From Wukongibacter sp050859025 (GTDB lineage: Bacteria > Bacillota > Clostridia > Peptostreptococcales > Caminicellaceae), in NCBI RefSeq assembly GCF_050859025.1, contig NZ_CP138200.1, forward strand, positions 682,001-746,000: a stretch of DNA of 64,000 nt, in the 5' to 3' direction. This document shows positions 24,486 to 34,259 of this stretch, piece after piece. The notes beneath the pieces are model-generated. The model did no database searches and was not told where the DNA came from. It saw nothing but the letters and a program-made list of their open reading frames with translations. Position 1 is the first letter of the stretch. Every line of letters starts with the position of its first letter. The position numbers were made by a program, and so were the translations under genes.

Positions 24486-25886
24486 ATGACTTATGAGAGT
24501 AATATGAAAGCTATTAAATTAAAGTATTGTGATATATATAAAGCTATCCAAGAAGTAAAACTAGATAAAAAAAAGTATGGAGTTGTTAAAACAAAAATAG
24601 GTACTCCTACTTTAAAAATTAAAGAAAAGGATAGGTTTTTTTTTCTTCATAGCAAATATGATCCTCTGAAAGAAGCTAAAAGTTTTGCTAAAGGAAACAT
24701 TGATATAAGTAAGAAGAATTATATTGTATATGGAGCGGGTTTTTTTTATCATATCACTGAATTTTTAGAACAACATAAAGACGCTAATCTCTATCTTTTT
24801 GAAACAAATAAATATATTTTAAAGACTGCTATCGAAAATATTAATATAGTAGAAATTATTCAAAACCCAAAGATTTATATTATTTTTGAAGAAGATATTT
24901 ATAGATTATTAATGAAATTTCATGAGGTGTTAGGATTAAATAATAAAAAGCTTATAATTCACATGCCTTCACTTAATACAATTCCAAAGGGATTAGAAGA
25001 ATTTAAATATATTTTAGAAGATCATATAATGAAAGAAAATACTATTAGAAAATTTTCTGATTTACTAGATGAAAACTTTTTATTTAATATTAATAGATTT
25101 GATTTTAATGTAGATATTTTGTTCAATAAATTTAAAAATCTGCCAGCCATAATAGTATCAGCCGGACCATCACTTGATAAAAATAGAGAAGCTCTGAAAT
25201 TTGCTAAGGATAAAGCTTTAATTCTATGTGTTGGTAGAGCTGTTAAATCACTGGTTGAAATAGGTATAAGGCCAGATGCTATAATTATAACAGATCCCCA
25301 GGATTTTGTTTATTCTAGTCAATTAAAGGGATTAAATATTGATATTCCAATCATAATACTTTCTACCTGTGATAAAAAAGTATCACGAAATTATAGGGGT
25401 ATAAAATTTATTGCATTACAGCGTGGATATAGTCCATCAGAAATATATGCTGAGAATAATAATCATCATCTTGTGGAAACTGGGGGGTCCGTTGCTACTG
25501 CAGCCTTAGATACTGTTATAAAATTTGGGTGTAATCCAATAGTTTTTGTAGGTCAGGATTTAGCGTATACCGATTGGAAAACCCATGCAGATAGTGCTGT
25601 TTCTAATAAAGTAATAAAAAATAAAGAACTAAGGATTGTAAAGGATATTAATGGTGATATTGTATATACATCAAAATCTTTTCATATGTTTCTTAAGTGG
25701 TTTGAAAACAGGATAAGAAGAGAAAAGAAAATTACCTTTATTGATGCTACCGAGGGTGGGGCAAGGATAGAAGGTACAGAGATTATGACTTTGAAGGATG
25801 TAATAGATAACATATTAATAAATCATAAAAGACCATTTAATAAGATTTTTGAAGAGGTGAAAAATGAAATTGGGAAATTCGAGTAA
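24486..25886 (+). CDS. Motility accessory factor (Maf, MptE-like/DUF115) glycosyltransferase, short form
   Basis: 466 residues. The central domain keeps the Maf/MptE-like motifs PAIIVSAGPSLDKN (about residue 222), IRPDAIIITDPQDFVY, VFVGQDLAYTD (about 355) and DATEGGARIEGTE (about 418). Maf proteins add nonulosonic acids from CMP donors to Ser/Thr of flagellin. This copy differs from the two that follow: its N-terminal part is diverged and it stops soon after the DATEGGAR motif, lacking their roughly 140-residue helical C-terminal domain. Its 3' end overlaps the next gene by 23 bases. Confidence 0.88.
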   Translation: MTYESNMKAIKLKYCDIYKAIQEVKLDKKKYGVVKTKIGTPTLKIKEKDRFFFLHSKYDPLKEAKSFAKGNIDISKKNYIVYGAGFFYHITEFLEQHKDANLYLFETNKYILKTAIENINIVEIIQNPKIYIIFEEDIYRLLMKFHEVLGLNNKKLIIHMPSLNTIPKGLEEFKYILEDHIMKENTIRKFSDLLDENFLFNINRFDFNVDILFNKFKNLPAIIVSAGPSLDKNREALKFAKDKALILCVGRAVKSLVEIGIRPDAIIITDPQDFVYSSQLKGLNIDIPIIILSTCDKKVSRNYRGIKFIALQRGYSPSEIYAENNNHHLVETGGSVATAALDTVIKFGCNPIVFVGQDLAYTDWKTHADSAVSNKVIKNKELRIVKDINGDIVYTSKSFHMFLKWFENRIRREKKITFIDATEGGARIEGTEIMTLKDVIDNILINHKRPFNKIFEEVKNEIGKFE

Positions 25887-27756
25887 TCATGTATGTGTTA
25901 AAAATATAGAATGTCTATCTATAAGATATCCAAAGCTTTTACAAACAATAAATGTACATACAGATAAAAATCTTAGTAGTAAAATAATTAATTCTAAGGA
26001 TGGAAATAAGTCCTTGATTTTAGAAGATCAAGGAAGAAAAATATATGTAAATAGTAAGTATAGACCTATTGAAGAGGCAAGAAAATGGTCTGATTTTTTC
26101 AAGTTTAAATATGATACAATTGTGATTGTTTTTGGTTTTGGAATTGGGTATAGATTAAAAGAACTAGCTGCAATTCTACCAGATAATAATCAGTTGATTG
26201 TAATTGAACCTAATACGGATGTTTTTGTAAGTGCAATAAAGAATGTAGATATTAGAGATATTATTTCAAAGGAAAATATTCATTTAGCTGTTGGGAAAAC
26301 TATTGAAGAATGTAAAAATATACTGAATAAGTACATTAATTGGATAAATTATGATGATATTATAGTAAGACCAATACCTAATTACGAGAAAATCTTTGCT
26401 AATGAATATAATTTATTATTAAAGTTCTTACAAGAAATACGAACAAGAAAGATATCGGATAGAAATACAATGCTGTTTTTTAGTAGAGTGTGGCAAAAAA
26501 ATCAAATTATGAATCTGCCATATATGTTACAGAGTAGTTATATAAAGGATTTATCTGGAGTATTTAAAAATAGGCCAGCTATAATAGTATCGGCAGGTCC
26601 ATCACTTAATAAAAATGTGGAGCTTTTAAGAGAAGTAAAAGATAAGATATTGATAATATGCGTTGGAACAGCTCTTAGAGTATTGTTGAGAGCGGATATA
26701 AAACCTGACATAGTTATTACAATTGATGGAGGAGAAGCAAATTATAATCATTTTAAAGGTATAAGCTATGATGACATTACTTTGGTATATGTTCCTAGAA
26801 CCAATCCAGAAATACTAAATAAACATGAGGGAAATAAAATACTATCAGTATCCTTTGATAATCACATAACAAATTTGTTTAACAGATTTGGAAAAGATAT
26901 TGGTTTTATAAAATCTGGTGGTTCGGTATCAAATTGTGCCATGGATTTAGCTGTTAAGCTGGGAGCAAATCCTATAATATTTATAGGACAAGATCTAGCC
27001 TATACAAATAATACGCCATATGCAGAAGGTACTATATATGAAAAACAAACTATAGATGCGATTGAAAACATAGAGGGAGAATCGAATAAGATTTATGTAG
27101 AAGATATTAATGGAAAACCTGTACTTACTTCTTCTGAATGGCATAAGTTCTTAAAATGGTTTGAAGATGAAATTGAAAGAGATACCTCAGATAGGTTATA
27201 TATAGATGCAACTGAAGGTGGAGCTAGAATTAAAGGTACTACTTTAATTAAGTTGAGAGAAGTCATAGATAGATATGCTACTGAGAACATAAACATACAT
27301 GATAAAATCTGTATAGCAATAAACTCTCAACCTAGATTTTCTACAGATGAAATATCAGATATTCTAAAACAATATAAATTAGTTGTAGAAAGTTTGGTAA
27401 ATATAAAAGAAATCTGTATTAAAGGTGAGAATTTAGAGTCACAATTATGTAATATATATGAGAAAAAAGATATTATAGACACAGCAACTAAAAACTCAAT
27501 AATAAAAGAATTAAATATGATAGATTCATTTATATTAAGTCGAAAAGAAATATTTGATTCCTTAGAGTTTATAATTGAGCCTGTGTTAGTAAACTTTTCG
27601 AAGCTCGAAGATGAGAAAAATTGCAACACTGATGAGATTGATTTACTTCAAAGAAGATTGATGTTCTATAGAGAGTTAAAGGATGTCATTATCTATATTA
27701 AGCCTTTTCTAAACACCTGCATAGAAAATTTGGAAAGAATAATTTTAGAAAATTAA
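25864..27756 (+). CDS. Motility accessory factor (Maf) glycosyltransferase
   Basis: 630 residues. N-terminal Rossmann-like part (IVIVFGFGIGYRLKELAAIL, LIVIEPN), central MptE-like domain with PAIIVSAGPSLNKN (about 238), ICVGTALRVLL, PDIVITIDGGE, GQDLAYTNN (about 376) and DATEGGARIKGT (about 447), then an all-helical C-terminal domain. This is the full-length Maf layout. The likely role is transfer of the nonulosonic acid made by the operon downstream to flagellin. Strong similarity in order and motifs to the next gene shows a duplication. It begins inside the previous gene, so the two are translationally coupled. Confidence 0.93.
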   Translation: MKLGNSSNHVCVKNIECLSIRYPKLLQTINVHTDKNLSSKIINSKDGNKSLILEDQGRKIYVNSKYRPIEEARKWSDFFKFKYDTIVIVFGFGIGYRLKELAAILPDNNQLIVIEPNTDVFVSAIKNVDIRDIISKENIHLAVGKTIEECKNILNKYINWINYDDIIVRPIPNYEKIFANEYNLLLKFLQEIRTRKISDRNTMLFFSRVWQKNQIMNLPYMLQSSYIKDLSGVFKNRPAIIVSAGPSLNKNVELLREVKDKILIICVGTALRVLLRADIKPDIVITIDGGEANYNHFKGISYDDITLVYVPRTNPEILNKHEGNKILSVSFDNHITNLFNRFGKDIGFIKSGGSVSNCAMDLAVKLGANPIIFIGQDLAYTNNTPYAEGTIYEKQTIDAIENIEGESNKIYVEDINGKPVLTSSEWHKFLKWFEDEIERDTSDRLYIDATEGGARIKGTTLIKLREVIDRYATENINIHDKICIAINSQPRFSTDEISDILKQYKLVVESLVNIKEICIKGENLESQLCNIYEKKDIIDTATKNSIIKELNMIDSFILSRKEIFDSLEFIIEPVLVNFSKLEDEKNCNTDEIDLLQRRLMFYRELKDVIIYIKPFLNTCIENLERIILEN

Positions 27757-27925
27757 GTGAGCAAATTGTATAATTACCATCTAAAAGAGCTTGCTAATAT
27801 ATATAGTCTTAAACGCCCTAGAGCTATACCACATCTATTATGTAATTGTGCTAGGTTAGAATTATGTAATTTCTTCAATTACATTTAATATTTCATAACT
27901 AACAAAATGTGAAAGAGGTGAAAAG

Positions 27926-29806
27926 GTGAATAGTGAGATCTATAATAAGAATATTCAAAGCCTAGAAACAAGATATCCAGATTACATAAAAAAAGAATCA
28001 TATGAAAAAGAAAATGACTTGCAAATTAATGTCATGAAAGCAAGAGATGGAAATAAAGCAATGGTTATTTATCATGATCAAAGGAATATATATATTAACA
28101 GTAAATATAGACCCCTTGAAGAGGCCCAAAAATGGACTCAAGGCTTGAATATTAAGGAAAATTCAGTAATAGTAGTTTTTGGGTTTGGAATAGGTTATAG
28201 AATAAAAGAAATAGTTAATATAATGACATCAAATAATATTCTTGTTATCATAGAGCCACGACAACAAATCATGTGTGAAATTATAAAGCATATAGATATT
28301 ACTAGTGTGATTGAAAATCCAAATGTGTATTTACATATTGGAGATAAAGAAATAGAGTATAAAAGATTATTTCAAAGTGTAATTAATTGGAGAAATATAA
28401 ATAATACTGTTTTTCAATATATGCCTAATTACAGTAAGCTTTTCCCAAAAGAATGTAAAAATTATATGAAAGTATTAAAAGAAACAATTTATGTAGAAAA
28501 ATGTAGTTATAATACAATTCATCACTTTTCTGAAAGATGGCAAGAAAATATATTTAGAAATATACCACATATACTAAAAAGTAGCAATGTTAAAAATCTA
28601 TTTAATAAGTTTGACCATAAACCAGCGATTATTGTATCAGCTGGTCCTTCACTAAATAAAAATGTTGAGTTATTAAAGAAAGTAAAGGGAAAGGCCGTAA
28701 TAATTTGCGTTGGAACAGCATTAAGAGCTTTATTGAAAAAAAACATAGAACCAGACTTTGTTATATCAATTGATGGTGGAGAGCCAAATTATTCTCACTT
28801 TAAAGATATAGATTGCAGTAATATACCATTAGTATATTCTCCTTTATTGTATCCAGAAATACTAAATAAACATAGAGGGCAGAAAATACTTTTTCGTAGT
28901 GAAGAGATTTATCTCGGTAATTCATTCAATAAGTATATTAATGATATAGGTATAGTTAAAAACTCAGGGACTGTAGCTTTTGCAGCATTAGATTTTGCGG
29001 TACAAATGGGTTGTAATCCAGCTATATTTGTTGGGCAAGATTTAGCCTATACCAATGGAAAAACCCACTCAAAAGGAACGATTTACGAAGATGCGGCCAT
29101 TAGTAAAAAAGAAGAAAAGAAGTTAATAGAAGTTGATAGCATTGATGGTGGTAAAGTTTTAACTAATCAAGTGCTATATAGCTTTCTCTGCTTATTTCAA
29201 GATGAGATAGGTAATGATACTTCTGAGAGACTATATATTGATGCTACAGAAGGTGGAGCTAAAATAAAAGGTACAGAAGTTATGACTTTTAGAAAAGCAA
29301 TAGATGAATATTGCGAGGAATATATAGGGGTAACAGATATAATAAAGGAAACGATTAGAAATAAAAAAAATTTGTCCAATGAAGATTTATATCAATTTGT
29401 TAATGAGTTTAAATATATTGAAAATGAACTTCAATCAATTAAATCAAAATGTAAAGAAGGAGAGAAGTTAAGCTCTAAGCTTGTAAAGATTTATAAAGGA
29501 AAAAGTATGTACGATTCAAAACAGATAAACTCCATACTAAGTAAACTACACAAAATAGATAATCATTTAAAGAAGAAAAAGGAAAATTTTGAATCAGTTA
29601 AATACATTATTGAACCATTGATGACGAAGGTGGTAAATGATGAAGATTTTGATAAGTATAAAAAAGAGTCTCCAAGTGAGAGAGAAGAAGCAATTCAAAT
29701 AAGTAAAAGAAGTAAACTATTTTATGGTAAAATTGAAGAAAAATTAGAATTTATTCTTCCTATACTAAGAGAATGTATTGAAAAAATGAAAAAAATCAAT
29801 ACTTAA
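27926..29806 (+). CDS. Motility accessory factor (Maf) glycosyltransferase, third copy
   Basis: 626 residues, the same plan as the previous gene: VIVVFGFGIGYRIKEIV, VIIEPRQQ, PAIIVSAGPSLNKN (about 232), PDFVISIDGGEPNY, FVGQDLAYTNGKTHSKGTIYED (about 370, split motif), DATEGGAKIKGTE (about 438) and a helical C-terminus. The start is GTG 27926 behind GAGGTGAAAAGG. A 169-base gap separates it from the previous copy; I see no promoter there that I would defend. The paralogues may act on different sites or use different CMP-sugars. Confidence 0.93.
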   Translation: MNSEIYNKNIQSLETRYPDYIKKESYEKENDLQINVMKARDGNKAMVIYHDQRNIYINSKYRPLEEAQKWTQGLNIKENSVIVVFGFGIGYRIKEIVNIMTSNNILVIIEPRQQIMCEIIKHIDITSVIENPNVYLHIGDKEIEYKRLFQSVINWRNINNTVFQYMPNYSKLFPKECKNYMKVLKETIYVEKCSYNTIHHFSERWQENIFRNIPHILKSSNVKNLFNKFDHKPAIIVSAGPSLNKNVELLKKVKGKAVIICVGTALRALLKKNIEPDFVISIDGGEPNYSHFKDIDCSNIPLVYSPLLYPEILNKHRGQKILFRSEEIYLGNSFNKYINDIGIVKNSGTVAFAALDFAVQMGCNPAIFVGQDLAYTNGKTHSKGTIYEDAAISKKEEKKLIEVDSIDGGKVLTNQVLYSFLCLFQDEIGNDTSERLYIDATEGGAKIKGTEVMTFRKAIDEYCEEYIGVTDIIKETIRNKKNLSNEDLYQFVNEFKYIENELQSIKSKCKEGEKLSSKLVKIYKGKSMYDSKQINSILSKLHKIDNHLKKKKENFESVKYIIEPLMTKVVNDEDFDKYKKESPSEREEAIQISKRSKLFYGKIEEKLEFILPILRECIEKMKKINT

Positions 29807-29832
29807 TCCTGTTGGGGGATCTACTAGATATT

Positions 29833-29880
29833 GGGATTGAGGTTATGCAGATAGATAGCCTTAATCCCTTATATTTTTTA
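29833..29880 (+). terminator. Terminator after the Maf genes
   Basis: GGGATTGAGGTTAT (29833-29846) pairs with ATAGCCTTAATCCC (29855-29868), then TTATATTTTTTA. Strong and followed by a T-rich run. Confidence 0.85.
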
Positions 29881-29882
29881 CT

Positions 29883-29958
29883 GGAACTATTCTATTTCTC
29901 TGTAAAATATGAATTGCTAAAGGCTTTCTAAAGCTAAATTAAAATAGAAATAGATTCC
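29883..29958. repeat. Imperfect palindrome before the pse promoter
   Basis: GGAACTATTCTATTTCT and AGAAATAGATTCC are near-complementary, about 46 bases apart. The layout resembles the A/B elements but the sequence does not match either family. Confidence 0.4.
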
Positions 29959-29988
29959 AACAAAACTTAAGCAAAGTAATTTCTATGT

Positions 29989-30016
29989 TAAACATTTTAA
30001 AGAAAATTGTCGATAT
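29989..30016 (+). promoter_or_regulatory. Sigma-28 promoter of the pse operon
   Basis: TAAA at 29989-29992, 16-base spacer, GTCGATAT at 30009-30016: the same boxes and spacing as the flagellin promoter. The start would be near 30023, about 105 bases before pseB. A possible extended -10 (TGGTATAGT, 30098-30106) may give additional sigma-A transcription. Confidence 0.78.
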
Positions 30017-30128
30017 TTTTATAGAGACTATAGCTTAATATTACAATAAAACGACAAAGATTTACATTGATGTTTACATATAATATCAATTTGCTCATGG
30101 TATAGTTATAATTTATAGGAGGTTTAGT

Positions 30129-31169
30129 ATGTTAAATGACAAAACAATACTGGTAACAGGTGGTACAGGCTCCTTTGGTAAAAAATTTATTGCAATGATA
30201 TTTGAAAAATATGAACCTAAAAAAATAATTATTTATTCACGAGATGAATATAAGCAACTGTTAGTAAAACAAATGTTTAAGGATAAGCTAAGCAAACTAA
30301 GGTTTTTCATAGGGGATGTTAGAGACAAAGACAGACTATACAGAGCATTTAATGGAGTTGATTATGTAATCCATGCAGCTGCAATGAAGCAAGTGCCTGC
30401 TTGTGAATATAATCCCTTTGAAGCAATAAAAACGAATATCCATGGCGCACAAAATATAATAGATGCTGCAATAGACAGAGGCGTAAAGAAAGTAGTTGCA
30501 TTGTCTACAGATAAAGCTGTTAATCCAATAAATTTATATGGTGGAACGAAATTAGTTTCGGATAAACTATTTATATCTGCTAATGCATACTCTGGAGAAA
30601 GCGGGACTACATTTTCTGTAGTTAGATATGGGAATGTAGCAGGAAGTAGAGGTTCTGTCATACCATTTTTTAAATCATTAATAGAGAAAGGGCACAGGGA
30701 ACTTCCTATTACCGACTTTAGAATGACTAGATTTTGGATTACTCTTGAGCAAGGTGTTGAATTAGTGTTCAAAGCTTTAAAAGAATCTAAAGGCGGAGAA
30801 ACATATATATCAAAAATACCTTCTTTTAAAATAACTGATTTAGCAAAGGCTATGCTAGTTGATGCTGATATGAAAGAAGTCGGAATAAGAGAAGGTGAAA
30901 AATTACATGAAGTAATGGTGACAACGGATGATTCAAGAACAACATATGAGTATGAAAAACATTACATTATCTATCCACATTTTGATTGGTGGGATTTCAA
31001 AAAATATTTTACAGCAGGTGGAAAACTTATAGAAGAAGGTTTTGAATATAACTCAGGAAATAATAGTGAGTGGCTAAGCATAGAAGACCTAAGAAAAGCA
31101 TTAAAGGATTTAAATATGATGCCGGATATTCAAACTTGGAGACTAGAGGCCGCAATAGATAAAGAGTAA
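30129..31169 (+). CDS. pseB: UDP-N-acetylglucosamine 4,6-dehydratase (inverting)
   Basis: 346 residues of the extended short-chain dehydrogenase family. NAD-binding TGGTGSFGKKF at the start, VDYVIHAAAMKQVPACEYNPFEAIKTN, STDKAVNPINLYGGTKLVSDKLF and the Pse-type RYGNVAGSRGSVIPFFKSLIEKG...RMTRFWITL. It converts UDP-GlcNAc to UDP-2-acetamido-2,6-dideoxy-L-arabino-hexos-4-ulose, the first step of pseudaminic acid synthesis. AGGAGG lies before ATG 30129. First gene of the operon. Confidence 0.94.
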   Translation: MLNDKTILVTGGTGSFGKKFIAMIFEKYEPKKIIIYSRDEYKQLLVKQMFKDKLSKLRFFIGDVRDKDRLYRAFNGVDYVIHAAAMKQVPACEYNPFEAIKTNIHGAQNIIDAAIDRGVKKVVALSTDKAVNPINLYGGTKLVSDKLFISANAYSGESGTTFSVVRYGNVAGSRGSVIPFFKSLIEKGHRELPITDFRMTRFWITLEQGVELVFKALKESKGGETYISKIPSFKITDLAKAMLVDADMKEVGIREGEKLHEVMVTTDDSRTTYEYEKHYIIYPHFDWWDFKKYFTAGGKLIEEGFEYNSGNNSEWLSIEDLRKALKDLNMMPDIQTWRLEAAIDKE

Positions 31170-31236
31170 TTATTGAAAGTGAATATAATAATGAACTGAT
31201 ATATAGAATTACAAGCAATATGAGAGAAGGGATAAA

Positions 31237-32433
31237 ATGGTTGGCAAGCTAGCTATGTTTGGTGGGAAACCTGTTAGGGATGAATATCTCCCATATGGAC
31301 AACAGTGGATAGATGAAGCTGATATAAAAAGCGTTATACAAACATTAAAAAGTGATTATCTTACAACAGGTCCGAAGGTAAGAGAATTTGAAAAGAAAAT
31401 AGCAGAATATGTTGGCTCTAAGTATGCAGTTGCAGTATCAAATGGAACAGCAGCTCTTCATGCAGCATGCTATGCGGCAGGGATAAAAGAAGGAGACGAA
31501 GTTATAACAACACCTATGACATTTGCAGCATCAGCTAATTGTGTTCTTTATCAAGGTGCAAAACCCATCTTTGCAGATATTAATCCTAAAACATATAACA
31601 TAGATGTAAATGACATAGAAAGAAAGATTACTAATAAGACTAAAGCAATTATACCAGTTGATTATACAGGACAAGCTACCGATTTAGATGCAATTATGGA
31701 ACTTGCTGATAAATATAATCTTATTGTTATAGAAGATGCAGCCCACGCAATTGGAACTGAGTACAAAGGAAAAAAAGTTGGGAATGTTTCCCATATGACA
31801 GAGTTTAGTCTCCATCCTGTTAAGCATATTACTACTGGAGAAGGTGGAATTATAACAACTAATAATGAAGATTTTTATAAAAAACTTTCTCTTTTTAGAA
31901 CCCATGGAATTACAAGAGATTATGACTTGTTAGTTAATAAAGAAGAAGGGTCATGGTATTATGAACAATTAGAATTGGGATATAATTATAGAATTACTGA
32001 TATACAATGTGCATTAGGAATAAGTCAATTATCTAAAATTGATACATTTATAAAAAAACGAAGAGAATTAGTCAATAAATATAATGAAATGCTATCAAGC
32101 ATAGATGGAGTGACAACACCTTTTGAAGCAGATTATTCAAATTCAAGTTGGCACCTTTATGTAATTCAAATAGAATTAGAGAAATTTAGAGCTTTAAGAA
32201 AGGAGATATTTGAGGCTTTAAAAGCAGAAAATATAGGTGTGAATGTTCATTATATTCCAGTTTACTATCATCCATACTATCAGAAAATAGGATATAAAAA
32301 AGGTATTTGTCCAAATTCGGAGAAGTTTTATGAAAGAATGATAACGTTACCTTTATTTCCAAGGATGAGTGATGATGATTTAGAAGATGTAGTTATAGCT
32401 ATAGATAAAATATTAAATTATTATAAAAGATAA
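31237..32433 (+). CDS. pseC: UDP-4-amino-4,6-dideoxy-N-acetyl-beta-L-altrosamine transaminase
   Basis: 398 residues, DegT/DnrJ/EryC1 PLP-dependent aminotransferase. It has the nucleotide-sugar aminotransferase motifs VAVSNGTAALHAAC, TPMTFAASANCVLYQGAKPIFADI, VIEDAAHAIGTEYKGKKVG and HPVKHITTGEGG, whose Lys binds PLP. It puts the amino group on C4 of the PseB product. The start ATG 31237 follows GAGAAGGG. Typical size and second position in the pathway. Confidence 0.94.
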   Translation: MVGKLAMFGGKPVRDEYLPYGQQWIDEADIKSVIQTLKSDYLTTGPKVREFEKKIAEYVGSKYAVAVSNGTAALHAACYAAGIKEGDEVITTPMTFAASANCVLYQGAKPIFADINPKTYNIDVNDIERKITNKTKAIIPVDYTGQATDLDAIMELADKYNLIVIEDAAHAIGTEYKGKKVGNVSHMTEFSLHPVKHITTGEGGIITTNNEDFYKKLSLFRTHGITRDYDLLVNKEEGSWYYEQLELGYNYRITDIQCALGISQLSKIDTFIKKRRELVNKYNEMLSSIDGVTTPFEADYSNSSWHLYVIQIELEKFRALRKEIFEALKAENIGVNVHYIPVYYHPYYQKIGYKKGICPNSEKFYERMITLPLFPRMSDDDLEDVVIAIDKILNYYKR

Positions 32434-32470
32434 TTACATTTTTATGTAAATTATTAGGAGGATAGTGCTT

Positions 32471-33514
32471 ATGCCTAAGAATATTAACATAGGAAACAAA
32501 ATTATTGGAGACAATCAGCCTTGTTTTATAATCGCAGAAGCAGGAAGCAATCACGATGGAAAATACGAACAAGCAATAAAGCTAATTGATTTAGCGGTAG
32601 AAGCTAATGCTGATGCAGTTAAGTTTCAAATTTTTACAGCAGGTAAAATTGCAGCAAAAACAAATCATGAGATAGCTAAATTGAATTCTACTCATGGGCA
32701 AGATTTGTACGAATTATATAAAAAATTGGAAATTCCCAGACAATGGATACCAAAGCTTAAGAAGTATTGTGATGAGAAAGAAATTATGTTTTTAGCTACT
32801 CCCTTTGATTATGATGCAGTTGATAGCTTAGAAGAAATTGATATAGCAGCGTACAAAATAGCATCATTCGAACTAGTACATCTTCCATTATTAAGATATG
32901 TAGCTAGAACAGGAAAACCAATTATTTTCTCAACTGGAATGGCTAATATGTCAGAAATAGAAACTGCAATAGATACTATAACACAAGAAGGAAATAAAGA
33001 TATAATTGTATTACATTGTGGCATCAGTTATCCCATGCCATTTGATGAAGTAAATATTAAAGCCATGAATTCAATTAAATCAGCATTTGATGTAAATGTT
33101 GGTTACTCAGATCATACATCTGGAATAGTTGTACCTACAGTTGCAGTGTCATTGGGAGCAAAAGCTATAGAAAAGCACTACACTATTAATAAATGTTTAT
33201 CAGGACCAGATCATGAATTTGCTTTAGGTCCTGATGAATTAATTGAAATGGTGAAATCAATAAGAATAGCAGAGAGTATTATGGGCGATGGAATAAAAAA
33301 ACCAACAGAAAGCGAAATGATTCATAGAAAAAGAGGTAGAAGGTCTATATTTATTAATAAAAATCTAAAGAAGGGACATGTCTTAACACTAGAAGATATT
33401 GAAGTGTTAAGACCTGGTGTAGGAATTGAAACAAAACATTTAAATCTAGTTATTGGTAGAGAACTAAAATACGATGTTAATAAATACGACCCTTTAACTT
33501 GGGAGTTAATATAA
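32471..33514 (+). CDS. pseI: Pseudaminic acid synthase (NeuB family)
   Basis: 347 residues. N-terminal TIM-barrel NeuB domain with FIIAEAGSNHDGKYEQAIKLIDLAVEANADAVKFQIF, PFDYDAVDSLEEI, KPIIFSTGMANMSEIETAI and VNVGYSDHTSGIVVPTVAVSLGAKAIEKH, then a C-terminal antifreeze-like (SAF) domain (RRSIFINKNLKKGHVLTLEDIEVLRPG). It condenses the hexose with phosphoenolpyruvate to form the nine-carbon acid. PseI is preferred over NeuB or LegI because of the pseB/pseC context. The start is ATG 32471, nine bases after AGGAGG. Confidence 0.9.
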   Translation: MPKNINIGNKIIGDNQPCFIIAEAGSNHDGKYEQAIKLIDLAVEANADAVKFQIFTAGKIAAKTNHEIAKLNSTHGQDLYELYKKLEIPRQWIPKLKKYCDEKEIMFLATPFDYDAVDSLEEIDIAAYKIASFELVHLPLLRYVARTGKPIIFSTGMANMSEIETAIDTITQEGNKDIIVLHCGISYPMPFDEVNIKAMNSIKSAFDVNVGYSDHTSGIVVPTVAVSLGAKAIEKHYTINKCLSGPDHEFALGPDELIEMVKSIRIAESIMGDGIKKPTESEMIHRKRGRRSIFINKNLKKGHVLTLEDIEVLRPGVGIETKHLNLVIGRELKYDVNKYDPLTWELI

Positions 33515-33527
33515 AGGGGTGTAATAT

Positions 33528-34259
33528 ATGAAAAAAATTGCAATAATCCAAGCCAGAATGAGTTCTTCTAGGTTACCCGGCAAGGTATTATTACCATTAA
33601 AAGATGATAATACAGTATTGGATTTCACATTTAATAGAATAAAAAAAAGCAAGCTAGTTGATGATGTTATAGTAGCTACAAGTACAGACAGTAGTGATGA
33701 TGAGATACAGATACATTGTAGAGATAAGAACTATAAGGTTGAGAGAGGAAGTCTAGAAGATGTATTAAGCAGGTATTACGATACTGCTAAAAAATATAAG
33801 GCAGATGTTATAATAAGGGTTACAGCAGATTGTCCTCTAGTAGATCCTTATTTAAATGATGATCTAATTAAGTTTTTCTTAGATAATCAATTGGATTATG
33901 CAGGAGTAAAACAAGGTGGCTTAGCTTTAGGTATTGCCACTGAAATATTTACTTTTGATTCCCTTGAAAAAGCTTATTTATATGCAAGACATTCACATAG
34001 AGAGCATGTTACAAGTTATATTTATTATAATCATGCTGATTTTAATTGTTTAAGAATGATGCCATCTGAAGTTTATACTAAGACAAAAAATTATAGATTG
34101 ACATTAGATACTAAAGAAGACTATATAGTTATAAAATCCATATTTGAAAATATTAAATCAGATTATATTGACATTGGAGAAATTATTGCATATTTTAAAA
34201 ATAACCCTTATATAGCATTAATAAACTCAAAGGTTGTTCAAAAGGGAGTAAGTGAGTAG
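33528..34259 (+). CDS. PseF/SpsF-type cytidylyltransferase
   Basis: 243 residues. The start KKIAIIQARMSSSRLPGKVLLPL is the nucleotidyltransferase loop of the SpsF/PseF group; ITADCPLVDP-like VTADCPLVDP and the LDTKEDYIVI tail fit. It should activate the nonulosonic acid as a CMP-sugar. It belongs to the SpsF-type branch rather than classical NeuA, so the exact activated sugar is inferred from context. The stop codon directly abuts the ATG of the next gene. Confidence 0.83.
   Translation: MKKIAIIQARMSSSRLPGKVLLPLKDDNTVLDFTFNRIKKSKLVDDVIVATSTDSSDDEIQIHCRDKNYKVERGSLEDVLSRYYDTAKKYKADVIIRVTADCPLVDPYLNDDLIKFFLDNQLDYAGVKQGGLALGIATEIFTFDSLEKAYLYARHSHREHVTSYIYYNHADFNCLRMMPSEVYTKTKNYRLTLDTKEDYIVIKSIFENIKSDYIDIGEIIAYFKNNPYIALINSKVVQKGVSE

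Noticed and set aside
30362..30772. 136-codon minus-strand frame within pseB
   Set aside because: Opposite strand of a clear pseB; no ribosome site.
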